DNA of 64,000 bases from Trachythela sp. YZ-2020 (lineage: Eukaryota; Cnidaria; Anthozoa; Malacalcyonacea; Clavulariidae), in contig JADLSH010000193.1 of assembly GCA_016169945.1 (NCBI GenBank), positions 2,666,001 to 2,730,000 on the forward strand. Direction: 5' to 3'. A program made the translations under genes and the position numbers. Positions within the stretch are counted from its first letter, which is position 1. Each line of letters starts with the position of its first letter. This document shows positions 22,439 through 33,690 of this stretch, piece after piece. The notes beneath the pieces were generated by a model. It was not told the DNA's origin. It saw only the letters and a program-made list of their open reading frames with translations, and ran no database searches.

Positions 22439-22668
22439 AGCCGGTTACAGACGAGCAAGTTTTCTATGACAAGTTTTCATATGCAGACAAGCAAAATTTG
22501 TACTTTGCCAATTTTTTCTGACAAGGATACTTGTTCAAAAGCTAGCATGTTAGCTTTTGAAAAGTGTACTTGTCATAGAAAACTTGGCAAAGTTGTGTAT
22601 ACAGACGAGCAAATAAAACTTGCCATAAGAAAACTTGTCACAGAAAACTTTCTCGTCTGTAACCGGCT
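22439..22668. mobile_element. MITE with TTA target duplication (Harbinger-like)
   Basis: Inverted termini AGCCGGTTACAGACGAG extend, with mismatches, through AAGTTTTCTRTGACAAG. TTA flanks both ends (22436-22438, 22669-22671). At 230 bp it has no coding capacity. It sits within the TTAGG-like tract. Confidence 0.7.
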
Positions 22669-22974
22669 TTAGAATTCGAATTAGAGTTAGGATTAAGATT
22701 AAGTTTGTATTTAAATTCAGTTCGATAATATGGAAATTGAGTTTTATTAAGCTAAAAATACAGTTAGTTTGGCACACATTGTCGTTTATCGTTGTATAAA
22801 TGCACTTGTGCTTCGCTTTCACCACAACAATATGGCTCTATATTTTAAATATTAGAATATATTATTTCACCTAGCATAAAATTACCTTAACGAGAACGTA
22901 AACATAAATTTTACACTGTAACTTTCTTAAACATTTGTACCGGCCTATTTATATATAACATAGGTGTCATTTAC

Positions 22975-23240
22975 CTGGTAGCTAACGGAAAGACAGACAC
23001 TTTGACGTTGTAAGTTAGACGCTGCCGTTGTAAGAAGATTGAGGCCATCAACTTCTGGACTTTTGCTCATTGAGGTTTCCGTAGTTTCAGTAGTGCTCGA
23101 GATACGAGAAACGTCGGTAACGAGAACCATTTCAACATAGCTTGATCGATCTGATTCACTCAGGCTTATCCAGGTTTCATTATGAATCTCCAAATCCTTA
23201 ATTTTTGGATGAAGCATGCATGGAACCAAACCCAAAATTG
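22975..23240 (-). CDS. Possible internal exon, unknown
   Basis: An open stretch on the minus strand bounded by a TTACAAAG acceptor-like end at 23241 and a CAG|GTAAAT donor-like end at 22974. The encoded segment has ordinary composition (MLHPKIKDLEIHNETWISL, then Ser/Thr-rich). It lies upstream of the SWIM-like pseudogene on the same strand and might have been its earlier exon; there is no direct proof. Confidence 0.25.
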
Positions 23241-23439
23241 CTTTGTAATCGAAATGTATTTGGAAATTGAAAGAATACAACGTGGGCAATAATAAAGCAC
23301 ACAGTTTCGTATACGGGAGGATAAAAAAGATTCAAATTATATTTGGAAGACAAACAATTTTTACTGAACAAAAGATCGGAAATAGTTTCAACATGCAGAC
23401 ACAAAAACAGATTTAAAATAAGAAACCTAGAGAAGTAAA

Positions 23440-23860
23440 GGAATGCATGGAATGCTTGAACTATATCCTCCTTCACTTGTGTTGTTGAGCGCTCTCATGA
23501 TGCAGATTTAACTATATATATATATATATATTGTACTATTTACGCTCCTTCACTTTAGTGTTGTTGAGCACTCCGGCAAAGCTAATCGGTGTGTACTAGC
23601 GATAATGAAAAGCTCACTTCCCTTGTGGTCGTTTAAACACTCTGGCATGTCTAGATGCGATCCATGAGACTTTGCGCATGTCTAGATTCGTTGATGTCAC
23701 CGTGTTGTACCACATGCTCTTGGTGAGAGTAAGCTCATGTGTATAAATACGGTTGACATCTCATCACAGACGAGGCGTTGGACGCCGAAACATGCATGTC
23801 TGCAGATTGTACTATATATATAAATATATATTTCTGTCATACTATATGCCAAACGCAGTC
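23440..23860. repeat. Short duplications and TA microsatellites
   Basis: TA-dinucleotide runs at about 23513-23531 and 23811-23830. CACTT-rich TGTTGTTGAGC words repeat near 23473 and 23560, and GCATGTCTAGAT words near 23645 and 23678. GATTGTACTATATATA-type text brackets the block. No gene is seen. Confidence 0.4.
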
Positions 23861-24164
23861 CCGTATTGTAATAGCGAATAACCCTGGGTTATAGCTAGCT
23901 GCGTTTTTTAAATGTCAGCAGTTTCATAGTTTTTCCTATCTCTCTATAGAAAATAGAAAAAAAGGGGCGAAGATATCTTTACTACAGCGATATATCTCGG
24001 TCAGCGAGATCAACGTATCAATACTTCATGTTAAAATACGTAAATAGAACAAAGTACGAATAATGCATTTTTGAAATATGAATGAATTAATTTATATTTT
24101 CTTAAACTTTCTGGTGGAAATGCATTACTTGAAAAAATATTAAGGAACCATAGTTATTCGACTT

Positions 24165-24201
24165 GAAAACGCGAGGGGTTGCTCCTGCATGCAATTCTAG
24201 T
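24165..24201 (+). repeat. Hairpin repeat family X, solitary 3' end
   Basis: GCGAGGGGTTGCTCCTGCATGCAATTCTAG followed by T resembles the 3' ends at 26325 and 56514. The body upstream is not recognisable. Confidence 0.4.
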
Positions 24202-24204
24202 ATA

Positions 24205-25100
24205 GAGAAATTAAGCGAGTTTTTAAGCACAAAGTATTCATTTTTCCGGGACAAGCATTGGCCGTAGCGTGGAATGAAAACGATTTTGGAAATTCAAGCC
24301 AGGCAGTCAGTCTGAGAGTGATGTTTCGATCATAGACGATGTGACTGGGGATCTTTTCTCTCCTGAAAAGTTGAGAGAACATCAATTTCACATAAATATA
24401 TTCTATAATTATGCTACTCAATCTGTTCGACAGATAATTTATCGTTTTATTTTTCCGAGAATTCTGATCTGCATTACTTTATGTAGATTTTTTATATGTA
24501 AATTTTCTATTTATATATCACTTACACCCGTCCCTCGAGTATATTTCGAAATATCTCCAAAATTTTGGTGATTTTGTTTAGTTTTATGTCTAAATTTTTA
24601 CAAATTTTTCCTTTTAGGTATGAAATGATGACAAGTTGTTGGAAAGTTAATCCAAAGGCCTGACCTACATTCCCGGAAATTTTGAAGAATTTAAATGACA
24701 TGCTTGCTGATAATGAGGTACAGTAGCTACTAGTATGCATTTATAAATTATGCATTTATAACTTATGTGTATACATTTACTGTTTAACTAAATTGAAGTT
24801 ACTACCTATCCATTATATCCATAAGATTAATGTTAACGGTAAATAATTTGGCGCGGTTATTTATGCAGTTGTGATTGAGGTATATTATAGAAAGCTAATA
24901 AAGGCATAATTTTCCAATCACATTGAAGTTCTGACCTTAGGAAACCAATCAGATTATACTATAGAATTGAACAAGCCAATCAATTTTAAGAGGCACGTGA
25001 TCTGGCAAACCTGCATGCCAATACTTTAGACTGCATCTTTTTGCATAAAACAAGTTCAAAGGCTGGCCAAACCGCAAACAATACCAAAGGCAAAGGCATT
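24205..25100. other. No feature recognised
   Basis: AT-rich sequence with short unsupported frames only. Confidence 0.3.
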
Positions 25101-25102
25101 TT

Positions 25103-26325
25103 CCCCGAGCCGGGCGATAGCCCGGGCGAGGGTACTAATTCCGCTCGGTTATTTATCACACCCGGAAAAAAGGAAATCCAAGGGAGATCTAAAGTTCATC
25201 AATAATCGCGGGCGCGTGGTTCAAGGTTGGTGGGTGGTCATCTCACTGATCTCAAAAGTATGGCAGATTGTCAGGAGTGGAGTGAGTGAGATTATAAAAA
25301 AACTTGAGAAAGTCTGAATTAAATGTCGCTTTTGGAACTTTTTTGGAAGAGCTGTGTCTGTGGGACGGATCTTATCGCTTTAACTTTAGCAAAAAAGATA
25401 AGAAGAGTCCAAGCGACACCTGAACGAAAAAAAGTAAAATATATAGAGGCAGGTTTGTTATATTATTAAAACAATAAAAGTGTTGATGTATTTTTGTTCT
25501 AAAAACTCCTGCTTTATATATATAGTTTTTCATTTATTTACGGTTAAAGTATCGTATATTTTATATGATGAAAAAGGTCTAAATTAAAAGGAGAACGAAA
25601 TCATTTTTACGCTTATATCTTAAACTGATTTCAATTCAAAAAGGAATTTTTATCGGTAAAATGCAGTTTAGTTTTGTGAACATTTCGAAACGTTATATTT
25701 GAACGGAATGTTGAATTTTACATTAGTTTAAAGCTCATATAACGAATAATACCATACCTACATCATAAATTCGGGAATTCTATAGCTAAAACAACTATTT
25801 TTTAGTTATTTTTGGCCGATTTGTATCCTGTTTTGTACGCTAAAAAATTGTATTATTTTGTGTCAGTGTTGCTATGACTACAGTGCTTCCACTACTTAAG
25901 AAATATTTCCGTTGCGTATCTTTCAAGAAACCATGTATATATATTTCCCGGTTTCCTTTACAGTTTTTCTTTCAAGCTATTAGAGTATTGTTTTCCTTCA
26001 AACTCATTTGAAATGAACGAAAACACTTATGTCAAGAAGTTCACTTATATGACGCTGTCTTTCAGTGCGTCATAAATGGGGGGGGGGGGGGGGGGGGGTG
26101 TAGATAATTAAATTGTTTTTTTTTAGCGAAAATTATGCCTTAATCGAAGATAGCAAACACGGCCACTGATTTACCGAATCCCATTTCCAGCAGAAAGACT
26201 GCTGGTGTAACGGCCTTTTTACTGCGTTTTGCATCGCAGATTTTGCAACAAAAAAGCTTAGTATAATGTTGGAAAATGTCGTTGTTTAGCTGTGGCGAGG
26301 GGTTGCTGCATGCATGTATTTCTAG
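25103..26325 (+). mobile_element. Hairpin repeat family X, full-length copy (Helitron-like, non-autonomous)
   Basis: Starts TCCCCGAGC with a strong GC hairpin (GCCGGGCGATAGCCCGGGC); the CCGAGC at the start is inverted again as GCTCGG some 30 bases on. It ends GGCGAGGGGTTGCTGCATGCATGTATTTCTAG, followed by T. TC at the 5' end, CTAG at the 3' end and T following are Helitron-type hallmarks, but the hairpin is at the 5' side and no Rep/Hel protein is present, so the class is a guess. A G-run of about 20 lies at 26079-26098. This copy serves as the uninterrupted reference for the copy split by the large array. Confidence 0.55.
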
Positions 26326-26326
26326 T

Positions 26327-26894
26327 TTATCACACCCGGAAAAAGGAAATCCAAGGGAGATCTAAAGTTCATCAATAATCGCGGGCGCGTGGTTCAAGGT
26401 TGGTGGGTGGTCATCTCACTGATCTCAAAAGTATGGCAGATTGTCAGGAGTGGAGTGAGTGAGATTATAAAAAAACTTGAGAAAGTCTGAATTAAATGTC
26501 GCTTTTGGAACTTTATTGGAAGAGCTGTGTCTGTGGGACGGTCTTATCGCTTTAACTTCAGCAAAAAAGATAAGAAGAGTCCAAGCGACAAATGAACGAA
26601 GAAAAGGAAAATATATAGAGGCAGGTTTGTTATATTATTTAAACAATTAAAGTGTTGATGTATTTTTGTAAAGAATTGTAGAGAATTCAATTCTGTTTTT
26701 TAGCGAAAATTATGCCTGAATGGAAGATACCAAACAGGGCCACTGATTTATCGAATCCTATTTCCAGATTTCCGTGCAACGGCCTTTTTGCTGCACTTGC
26801 ATCGCAGATTTTGCAACAAAAAAGCTTAGTATAATGTTGGAAACTGTCGTTGTTTAGCTGTGGCGAGGGGTTGCTGCATGCATGTATTTCTAGT
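26327..26894 (+). mobile_element. Hairpin repeat family X, 5'-truncated and internally deleted copy
   Basis: Begins inside the family (ATCACACCCGG) directly at the 3' end of the previous copy, and ends with the same GCATGCATGTATTTCTAG. About half of the interior is missing compared with 25103-26325. Head-to-tail placement suggests insertion at, or replication from, the 3' end. Confidence 0.6.
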
Positions 26895-26969
26895 CATATC
26901 TATAAAAGCACATTACTTCTTGGACAGCGTGATGGAACGCGGAATCTGACAAAAATGTGTTTGTTCGAG

Positions 26970-27473
26970 CTAGGCAATTGGTTTTAACCAGACTTGGTGT
27001 TTCCACCAAAATGGTGATGCGGAATCCGTAAGGAACGTGTTTATTTGTGCTAGACAATGGAATCAAAATATATTCTATACTATCTCGGCTTTGACCTCAC
27101 ATGAATACTAATAATACGTTAAAAATCTTGGTTTCAATCATCACAAATAATGCGGTGGATCAATCTTTATCACTTGGAAATGTTGCATTGAAAACCCAAA
27201 TTAGTTTTTCATGTCTTTTCCAATTTAAAATCACATTATGGAATATTTATATGCATGGAAGCGAGCTTGCCAGAGTACCTATTTATTTTTATTTCCTATT
27301 TAGACGAAAGCTGAACTAGCCTCAGTAGCCTGTCTACCTAATACTCCTGCTTTGTATTGCCAGGATAAACGGGCGGAGTATATACGCCATACAATTTCCT
27401 ACGCTGTCTCAACCAATCAGATTGAGTGTTGATTTTAAGAAAATATAATTGTAATCGATCATATGATCGATGA
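26970..27473 (+). repeat. Duplicated block, copy B, left half
   Basis: Corresponds to 4215-4765 of copy A. It ends at GATCGATGA, where the 29-kb nested insertion begins; the rest of the block resumes at 56737. Confidence 0.65.
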
Positions 27474-27714
27474 TAGACTTGCCCCAAGTCTGTCCCTTAA
27501 GGGGTCTTAATTGGGGAGTTATAAAGGATTGGGGTGTTTAAATGATTGAGGAGTTATAAAGGTGGACGAACATACGGGCGGAAGGAAGTTAAGGCGGGCG
27601 ACGAGCGGGGAGAGGCGAGAAAATTGGGAGAGAGGAGACAGACTTGTTTTCCTTGCAGGAATTTGAATCCGATTATTATTCGGCGCGAAAGTTGATTGAC
27701 AAGTTTGTGCCTTG

Positions 27715-28456
27715 TGGTGCTAATAGGGAGCTTAAGATGCACCAAATCTACGACGTGGACGTGACAAAAAAAACAGTTGCTAATAATCGGAAATCAGTTT
27801 TACTTTGTTTTTCTCGTGTCTCTGACTTTCTTTACCACAGGGCCTTTTTTAAGAAATCGTTAGCGGGGGGCCATCATCGAAAGGGGACGTAACAAGTAGG
27901 TGGTGTATTACAGGTGCGGGAAGGTGAAGGGAAAATTTTTGTATTCTTGCGTCTCTGTGGCTTGATTTCCTGCATTTTCAGAGACAATTTTTGATATATC
28001 CCACCTAAACGGAGCCAGGTTTTGTTGTGAGAATACCATAACTTTCCTCTAAACTCAGTTTTCCCCCCTTTTTTGCTTATACTTTGGACAAAAGGGACCT
28101 TCACTGGGGGGGCCAAAATAGCTTACTGGGGGGGCCAACATGGGGGCTGGGGGGGCTTTTGCCCCTCCAGTACATTAGTTAAAAAAGGCCCTGCTTTACC
28201 AACAACAATCCATAATTTTTACCCGTGAACTGAAACTGTGAGAATAGTGGTAGTTTTTAGTTGCGTCCGCGTCGTAGATTTGGTGCATCTTAAGCTCCCT
28301 ACTATTTGACATCAAAACCGGTTGGCGCAGACATGAAAACATCTTCTCGTTCAAAATGATATGCCTCTTTGTTGGTCCCTTGTAGTTTTGAAGCTGCGTT
28401 TTGTCGCTCCATACGCAATAGCATTCTTTATTAATCTCATTTTCAGCCGCAGACAA
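27715..28456. repeat. Imperfect fold-back around the small hAT-like MITE
   Basis: GGGAGCTTAAGATGCACC plus AAATCTACGACG at about 27727-27757 is inverted at about 28268-28300. The hAT-like MITE 27838-28193 lies between the arms. The arms read as related short peptides (RELKMHQIYD) but no gene is recognised. Confidence 0.5.
27838..28193. mobile_element. hAT-like MITE, 8-bp target duplication
   Basis: Inverted ends CAGGGCCTTTTTTAA; direct repeats CTTTACCA at 27830-27837 and 28194-28201. The 356-bp interior is G-rich near its right end and non-coding. CAGGG termini with an 8-bp duplication fit hAT. Confidence 0.75.
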
Positions 28457-28533
28457 AAAAACGACTTTCAGTTCGCCACAAGCTGTTATTATTTTCTCAC
28501 TACCGAAGCTACAAATGACAGCTTATAGTTAAT

Positions 28534-29263
28534 CCCCGAGCTAACGGCGCGAAGCGCCACTCCGGGCGTTAGCCTGGGGCGAGGGTACTAATTCTGCGTG
28601 GCTATTTACACCTGTGAAAAGGAGAGCTAGCCGATTTCAAAGTTCATCAAGTATATTGGGCGCATGGCTATGGTTCAAGGTTGGTTGGTGGTCATCTCAC
28701 TTATCTCAAAAGTATGGCGGATTGTCAGGAGTGGAGTGAGTGAGATTATAGAAAAACTTGAGAAAGTCTGAATTAAAAATCGTTTTTGGGACTTTATAGG
28801 AAGAGCTGTGCAACGGATCTTATCGCTTTTACTTGCAAAAAAGTAAGAAGAGTCCAAGAGATAAATGATTGAAAAAAGTAAATACATGGAGGCAGGTTTG
28901 TTATATTATTTAAAGTGTTGATGTTTCTTGTTCTAAAAACTCCCGCTTTATATACATAGTTTTTCATTTATTTCCAGTTAAAGTATCGTATATTGTATAT
29001 TATCAAAAAGGTCTAAATTAAAAGGACAACGAAATCATTTTTTCGATTACATTTTAAACTGATTTCATTTCAAGAAGGAATATATCGGTAAGGTGCAGTT
29101 TAGTTTTATGAACTTTTCGAAACGTTATATTTGAACGGAAGGTTGAATTTTACATTAATTTAAAGCTCGTGTAGTGACTAATATAACATACCTACATCAT
29201 AAATTCGGGAATTCGATGGCTAAAGCAACAATTTTTAAATTGTTTTTGTCCGTTTTGTACCCT
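28534..29263 (+). repeat. Hairpin repeat family X, left part of the copy split by the array
   Basis: Starts TCCCCGAGC with hairpin GGCGC-GAA-GCGCC and follows the 25103 copy collinearly up to TTTTTGTCCGTTTTGTACCCT, where R1 of the array begins. The missing 3' half is at 56052-56515. Confidence 0.7.
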
Positions 29264-29517
29264 CAATCCTTCACAAAAATTATGAGACCACCTATATTAA
29301 ACTATAATTTTGCCTCCCCTTCCCCCTACAGAACAATGTTGGTTGTGGTGAGCTTGAAATTTTGTTGTATAGTAGGTCTTCTAGCTATCAACATTGCTTG
29401 TAGGGGGGGAGGGGGAGCTTGTAGGGGGGGCGGGGGACTAAGACCATCAACTAATGCCATGAACTTGCTAATTTTATACATTTTTATACAAGTCTCAATA
29501 TATTTTGTGAAGGATTG
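29264..29517. repeat. R1, left terminal repeat of the array
   Basis: 254 bp with inverted ends CAATCCTTCACAAAA / TTTTGTGAAGGATTG. It contains a G-tract core G7-A-G5-AGCTTGTA-G7-C-G5. It does not have TG...CA ends, so it is not a typical retroviral LTR. Confidence 0.8.
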
Positions 29518-30119
29518 TCTTCAAAATTGAAAGACTTTGCATTGTACACCATTGTAGATCCCTTACAGAAAATTTTGTATAATGCACATGATGATGGAGC
29601 ACCTTAACTTTAAGATTAAAATAGGTTTCGCTACTTGATTTAGAACATTTTTTTGTTAAGTGGGTGGGGTTTTTAGGGGCGTAACCTGAAGGCGTAACCT
29701 GAACGCCCATATAAAAATGACCTCAAACGCAAGTATAGCTCGAGAAGTAATCTCGATATAAGACATACATCATGTTTTATTATGTGACTGTATACCTACG
29801 GGAAGGGTAAAATTAATAAAGTACATGCAAGTGCGACAATAAAGAGGTCCCCGGGGCTTGGGGAGATGATTTTATAAGCGGAAAAGTAATTAAGAAAGGG
29901 GAAGTTTGAAGGTCTAGGGGAAATAAGGTATTGATCCTCAGAGACTTCAAATCTTTGCATATTTTGTATTTCTAACAATGTAGTAGACACATGACAAGTA
30001 AAAATGCGCAATTTCCAATGCCATATACATGTTTAGTCTACAAAATTGATTGATTTATTCACAAAACCCAAAATAAAAACTTAGGAATTTTTAAATGATA
30101 CTTCAGATAATTTAAGGAA
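29518..30119 (+). promoter_or_regulatory. Unit 1 leader upstream of transposase
   Basis: About 600 bp without coding capacity. It begins with the near-palindrome GTCTTCAAAATTGAAAGAC at the R-U junction, has GCGTAACCTGAA repeated twice near 29682-29702, and a TATAA-like site near 29757. The same leader precedes the transposase in units 2-6. Confidence 0.4.
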
Positions 30120-31225
30120 ATGGAGCCAGTAATCAAACGTGAACGAGTTCCATATGTTGCTTCCATTCATTGGCGCTACCTTCATCAAGATGGAAAGAAA
30201 ACGTGGAAAGAAATAGCTAATATGAAGGATTATAAAAGTACTCCAAGGCTACTATTTGCAGGCATATGAGACGAAAATCGACGACTCTGTTATAGACAAA
30301 AGAAAGAACAACAAAGGCCGCCTCAAAAGCTAACAGACTGGGACAAGCGCAATATATTGCGACAAGTTGAGATACTACGCAGAGACTACGGGTATTTTAC
30401 AACCAAGCGACTCAAGGTTTTTGCCGGCGTATCCGCTGATGTTTCAGATGAAACAGTTAGACGAGTCCTCAGAGCAAATGGGTTTAAATACACACATTCG
30501 CGTAAAAAGGGGTGCTTAGCAGAAGAGATCTACAAATTCGGTTAATGTTTGCCAAGCAAGTTCGTAAGACATTGAATCCTAGTGTGTGGACAAAAGGTGT
30601 ATCATTTTATTTAGACGGCGTTGGCTTTACGCACAAATATAATCCTCACGATCAGTCGTTGGCCCCAAGAACCATGGCTTGGAGGAAGCCCTCCGATGGT
30701 CTTAGCTATAAACAAACGGCTAAAGGCTCGCACGAAGGCAGTGGTGGACGAACAGCCCATTTTATCGTTGCTATAGCATACAATAAGGGCGTTATTCTTG
30801 CAGAACAATACGAAGGCCACTTGAATGGTCAGAAATTCGCCGATTTTGTGCGCGAACAATTTCCAACACTTTTCGAAAATAGCTGTAACATTAAAGGTAA
30901 GCTATTTTTGCAAGATGGCGATCCAAGCCAAAACAGCCGAAAAGCACAAGAAGCAATTGCTGCAGTTGGTGCAAGAAAGTTTAGTATCCCTGCTCGCAGT
31001 CCAGACCTAAATCCCATTGAAAACATTTTCCACAATGTTAAGAGGCAATTGCAAGATGATGCACTGAGCAAACGAATCACGAAAGAGACATATACGCAAT
31101 TTTGTGCTCGGGTTAAAGCAACTTTGTTGAACTATTCGCCAGAAATTATTGATCGAACAATTACATCCATGGGCCGACGCATTGATATGGTCATCAAGTC
31201 AAAAGGACAACGCATTAAATATTAA
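30120..31225 (+). pseudogene. Unit 1 transposase, frameshifted
   Basis: Same gene as the intact copy at 34548-35657. Single-base losses near 30239 (A run), 30276 (A run), 30318 (C run) and 30511 (G run) break the N-terminal DNA-binding half. From 30512 onward the catalytic domain is open to the stop, with all three acidic residues kept. Confidence 0.8.
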
Positions 31226-31377
31226 AAATTAATCAGCACCGTAATGCTATATTTTCCTAAAGTTGCTAATCTCCTCCAAATGCCACTATTATAATCAGTG
31301 TTAAAGTAACTGTAACGTATCTAAACTTAATTGAATTATAAAGTTCGTGCATATTATGTAATAAACACTGTCCAACC

Positions 31378-31603
31378 AACGAGTTACCGACGAGTTACCA
31401 ACGAGTTACCAACGAGTTACCGTTAAGATTAATATGAATTTCACTACATTCTAACGAGTTACCACGAGTTACCACGAAAATAAAAAAAAAATGATTCTTA
31501 TTATTTTTTGTATATCAGTGGTAACTCGTGGTAACTCGTTATAGTCTAGTAAAAATCATATTGCTCTCAACGGTGACTCGTTGGTAACTCGTCGGTAACT
31601 CGT
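31378..31603. repeat. Unit 1 iteron palindrome, candidate replication origin
   Basis: The word CGAGTTACC occurs four times in a row (31380-31421) and twice more at 31455-31473, then in inverted form (GGTAACTCG) twice at 31520-31539 and about three times at 31572-31602. The inner pair 31452-31475 / 31518-31541 is a perfect 24-bp inverted repeat around a 42-nt AT-rich loop. It lies exactly between the 3' ends of the convergent transposase and Rep genes. Tandem iterons beside a stem-loop are how HUH-Rep origins are built; function is inferred. Confidence 0.7.
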
Positions 31604-31719
31604 CAATAATAAGTATTGCTTTTATATAGTCAAACACAACCCTTTAATGTCGCATTTAAATTTGGTCCTTTGCAAGCCAAAACTATTGTACAGTAATAAC
31701 GCTGTTCTAAATGTTGATT

Positions 31720-33071
31720 TCACTTCTCCCCCATTAGCACAAGCCTAGCAAAACAACTGGCACATGGCTCCGCCTTCTTTGATCTTTCTCTTCGAATGCA
31801 TGTTTGAATCGGATCATTCTCCAGCGACTGTTCATCATCTCTGTCTCACGCTCGTCTTCCACGCTGTAAGGGCCTTTGTACACAATGGGTGCTTTTGATG
31901 TTGCAAAAATTGGCACATCAGAAGATATCACAACATCAGTGGCGAAATGATTTTTGGAGCTGGTAGCTTGACCGTCTCCCTTCAAGAAGGAGAAGGAGAT
32001 CTTTCCATGTTATGACTTCTCTGGAGAAGCGAAAGTCTTGCAAGAGAATCACATCTGCCTTGTCGGCGCCAACCCAAGCGTACTTGTCATTTGCAGGGTT
32101 GTCAAACAATCTGTCGCCAAAGATGCACTTTAGGGGTTTCAACATAAACGTTTTGGCGCAGTTGGTTTGGCCATGGATCATCATATTTCTGAACTTACCC
32201 TGACCTTGAGCAAGAAGTTGAAATATATACGAGGCAAAAACAGCTACTTCTATTCCATTCAGCGACAGTACTTCTGTGGCACACTCAAGCCATCTACCGT
32301 TGCACCCATCAACGCAGGCATCTGCCGCTGCAATCCTTACTTTTCCAATTCTTGTGATTTCGTCTCGCTGTATTTCAGATGATGCTTGCTTCAACATCCA
32401 GGACTTCCCAATAAGCTCGTCAATGGATTTCTGCGTTCGGGAAAATAAGAAGTTGGCCAAATCGCTTTCGCCCTCCTGCTTTCTGGCATCAGCCTTGGCA
32501 AATAACTGTGCTACAGTGGTGATGTTTTTAGCAACGATGAAATCAGCAACTTCAAGGTTGCTGAGACGTCTTATTCGTTTGTTTCCTTCACGGGCTGCCG
32601 ACTCCGCATTGGCATTTGTTGCTGACTTTCGTTTTCTACCAGCTTCCCGAAGAGCCGCAGTTGAAGCTTTAGTGCGTGGAGATCCTACTTGGGAAAGGTC
32701 AGGATGATTTTTACTGTGAGCAACATCCTCATCAGCTTTGCAGACATAACGGTACGCATAAATATACTGATCATGGTCTGAGAAGTTAACCACAATGCCA
32801 TACTTCTTCATGATAGCATTCTTAACGTGTGACCACTTTTAACATCCGTCAGCTTCAAGCAACAGTGATAATGGAAGCCATTTTCTTCATGGGCCTCCTT
32901 ACAACAGGCCCAGTGTAATACCTTTGCTTTGCTATTTCCTGCATTGAACTCGTTTTCAAGCATATTACCAAAACTTTCTCTCGTTGGGAACCTATGCATA
33001 TCAGCCTGCGAGTAGGTTATAAGATACTGGCGTCTTCCTGAACGTGGGTTTTGTAACTGTCTTTCGGACAT
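31720..33071 (-). pseudogene. Unit 1 Rep/helicase, frameshifted
   Basis: Same gene as described for unit 4 (44991-46347). Single-base losses near 32837 (T run, after the HUH motif), 31976 (C run, before helicase motif C) and 31770 (T run, C-terminal tail). The middle block 32811-31936 is open and holds the linker and Walker A/B region; here GQGK replaces GRGK just before Walker A. Confidence 0.8.
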
Positions 33072-33690
33072 TGTAAATATTATTGGCTTTAGATCAGTGT
33101 GTTATGCTTTATGGACTGCCTCATAGAAAAATAATTTTAAAAACGCGCGCTAAATTCTGGCGTGCCCAATACTTTATGTAAATACGGTAAGCAGTTATCA
33201 AAAGAATAAATTTGCATAAATTAATAACAACAACAAAACACATCAGATTATCGGAAGATTTACAGCACAATTAGTTTTGTTTTTAATCTTATAGAATTCT
33301 TCGCGTTGATCTTCCTGCGACAAAGTAGAGTATTGCTAGTGGTAAGTACGTCGTTTTCTGTGTTTGACAATTGTTAATGATTTCGTTGTTTCAAAGCTTT
33401 GGTTTAAGTAATTTCATTCAAATTGCAGATGCTATTATTAAGCTCTTTCATTCACAAGCATAAGTTGTTTCATGTCATTATTTGAAAATCTCCGTATAGA
33501 AATCATTAACATTTTAGTGATGTAGCGTGAGACCAACCCCTTCCTGACCCCACCCCACACTGCCACCCACAACCATATTTGCTTATTGTTTATACTTCCA
33601 TGTGCATTAATGAGGTGAAATATCATAAACATGTAAAATAACCAAACAAAACAGAGTACAAACCCTTCATAATTTTTTTAAATTTTCAGA
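33072..33690. promoter_or_regulatory. Unit 1 Rep upstream region
   Basis: About 620 bp between the Rep ATG and the next R. On the plus strand it has a donor-like GTAAGT at 33342 and an acceptor-like TTGCAG at 33423-33428, and ends TTTAAATTTTCAG, a further acceptor-like end abutting R2. These could serve a leader transcript that crosses the unit junction toward the next transposase. The promoter for Rep must also lie here. Confidence 0.3.

Noticed and set aside
29264..29517. R as a retroviral LTR
   Set aside because: R lacks TG...CA ends and a primer-binding site, and no gag, protease or reverse transcriptase lies in U.
31378..31603. CRISPR-like array of CGAGTTACC repeats
   Set aside because: Repeats are 9-10 bp, abut each other or are inverted, and have no unique spacers; the host is a eukaryote.
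32276..32707. 143-codon plus-strand frame antisense to Rep, recurring in most units
   Set aside because: It is the reverse strand of the linker-helicase coding region and has no domain. It recurs only because the units are copies.
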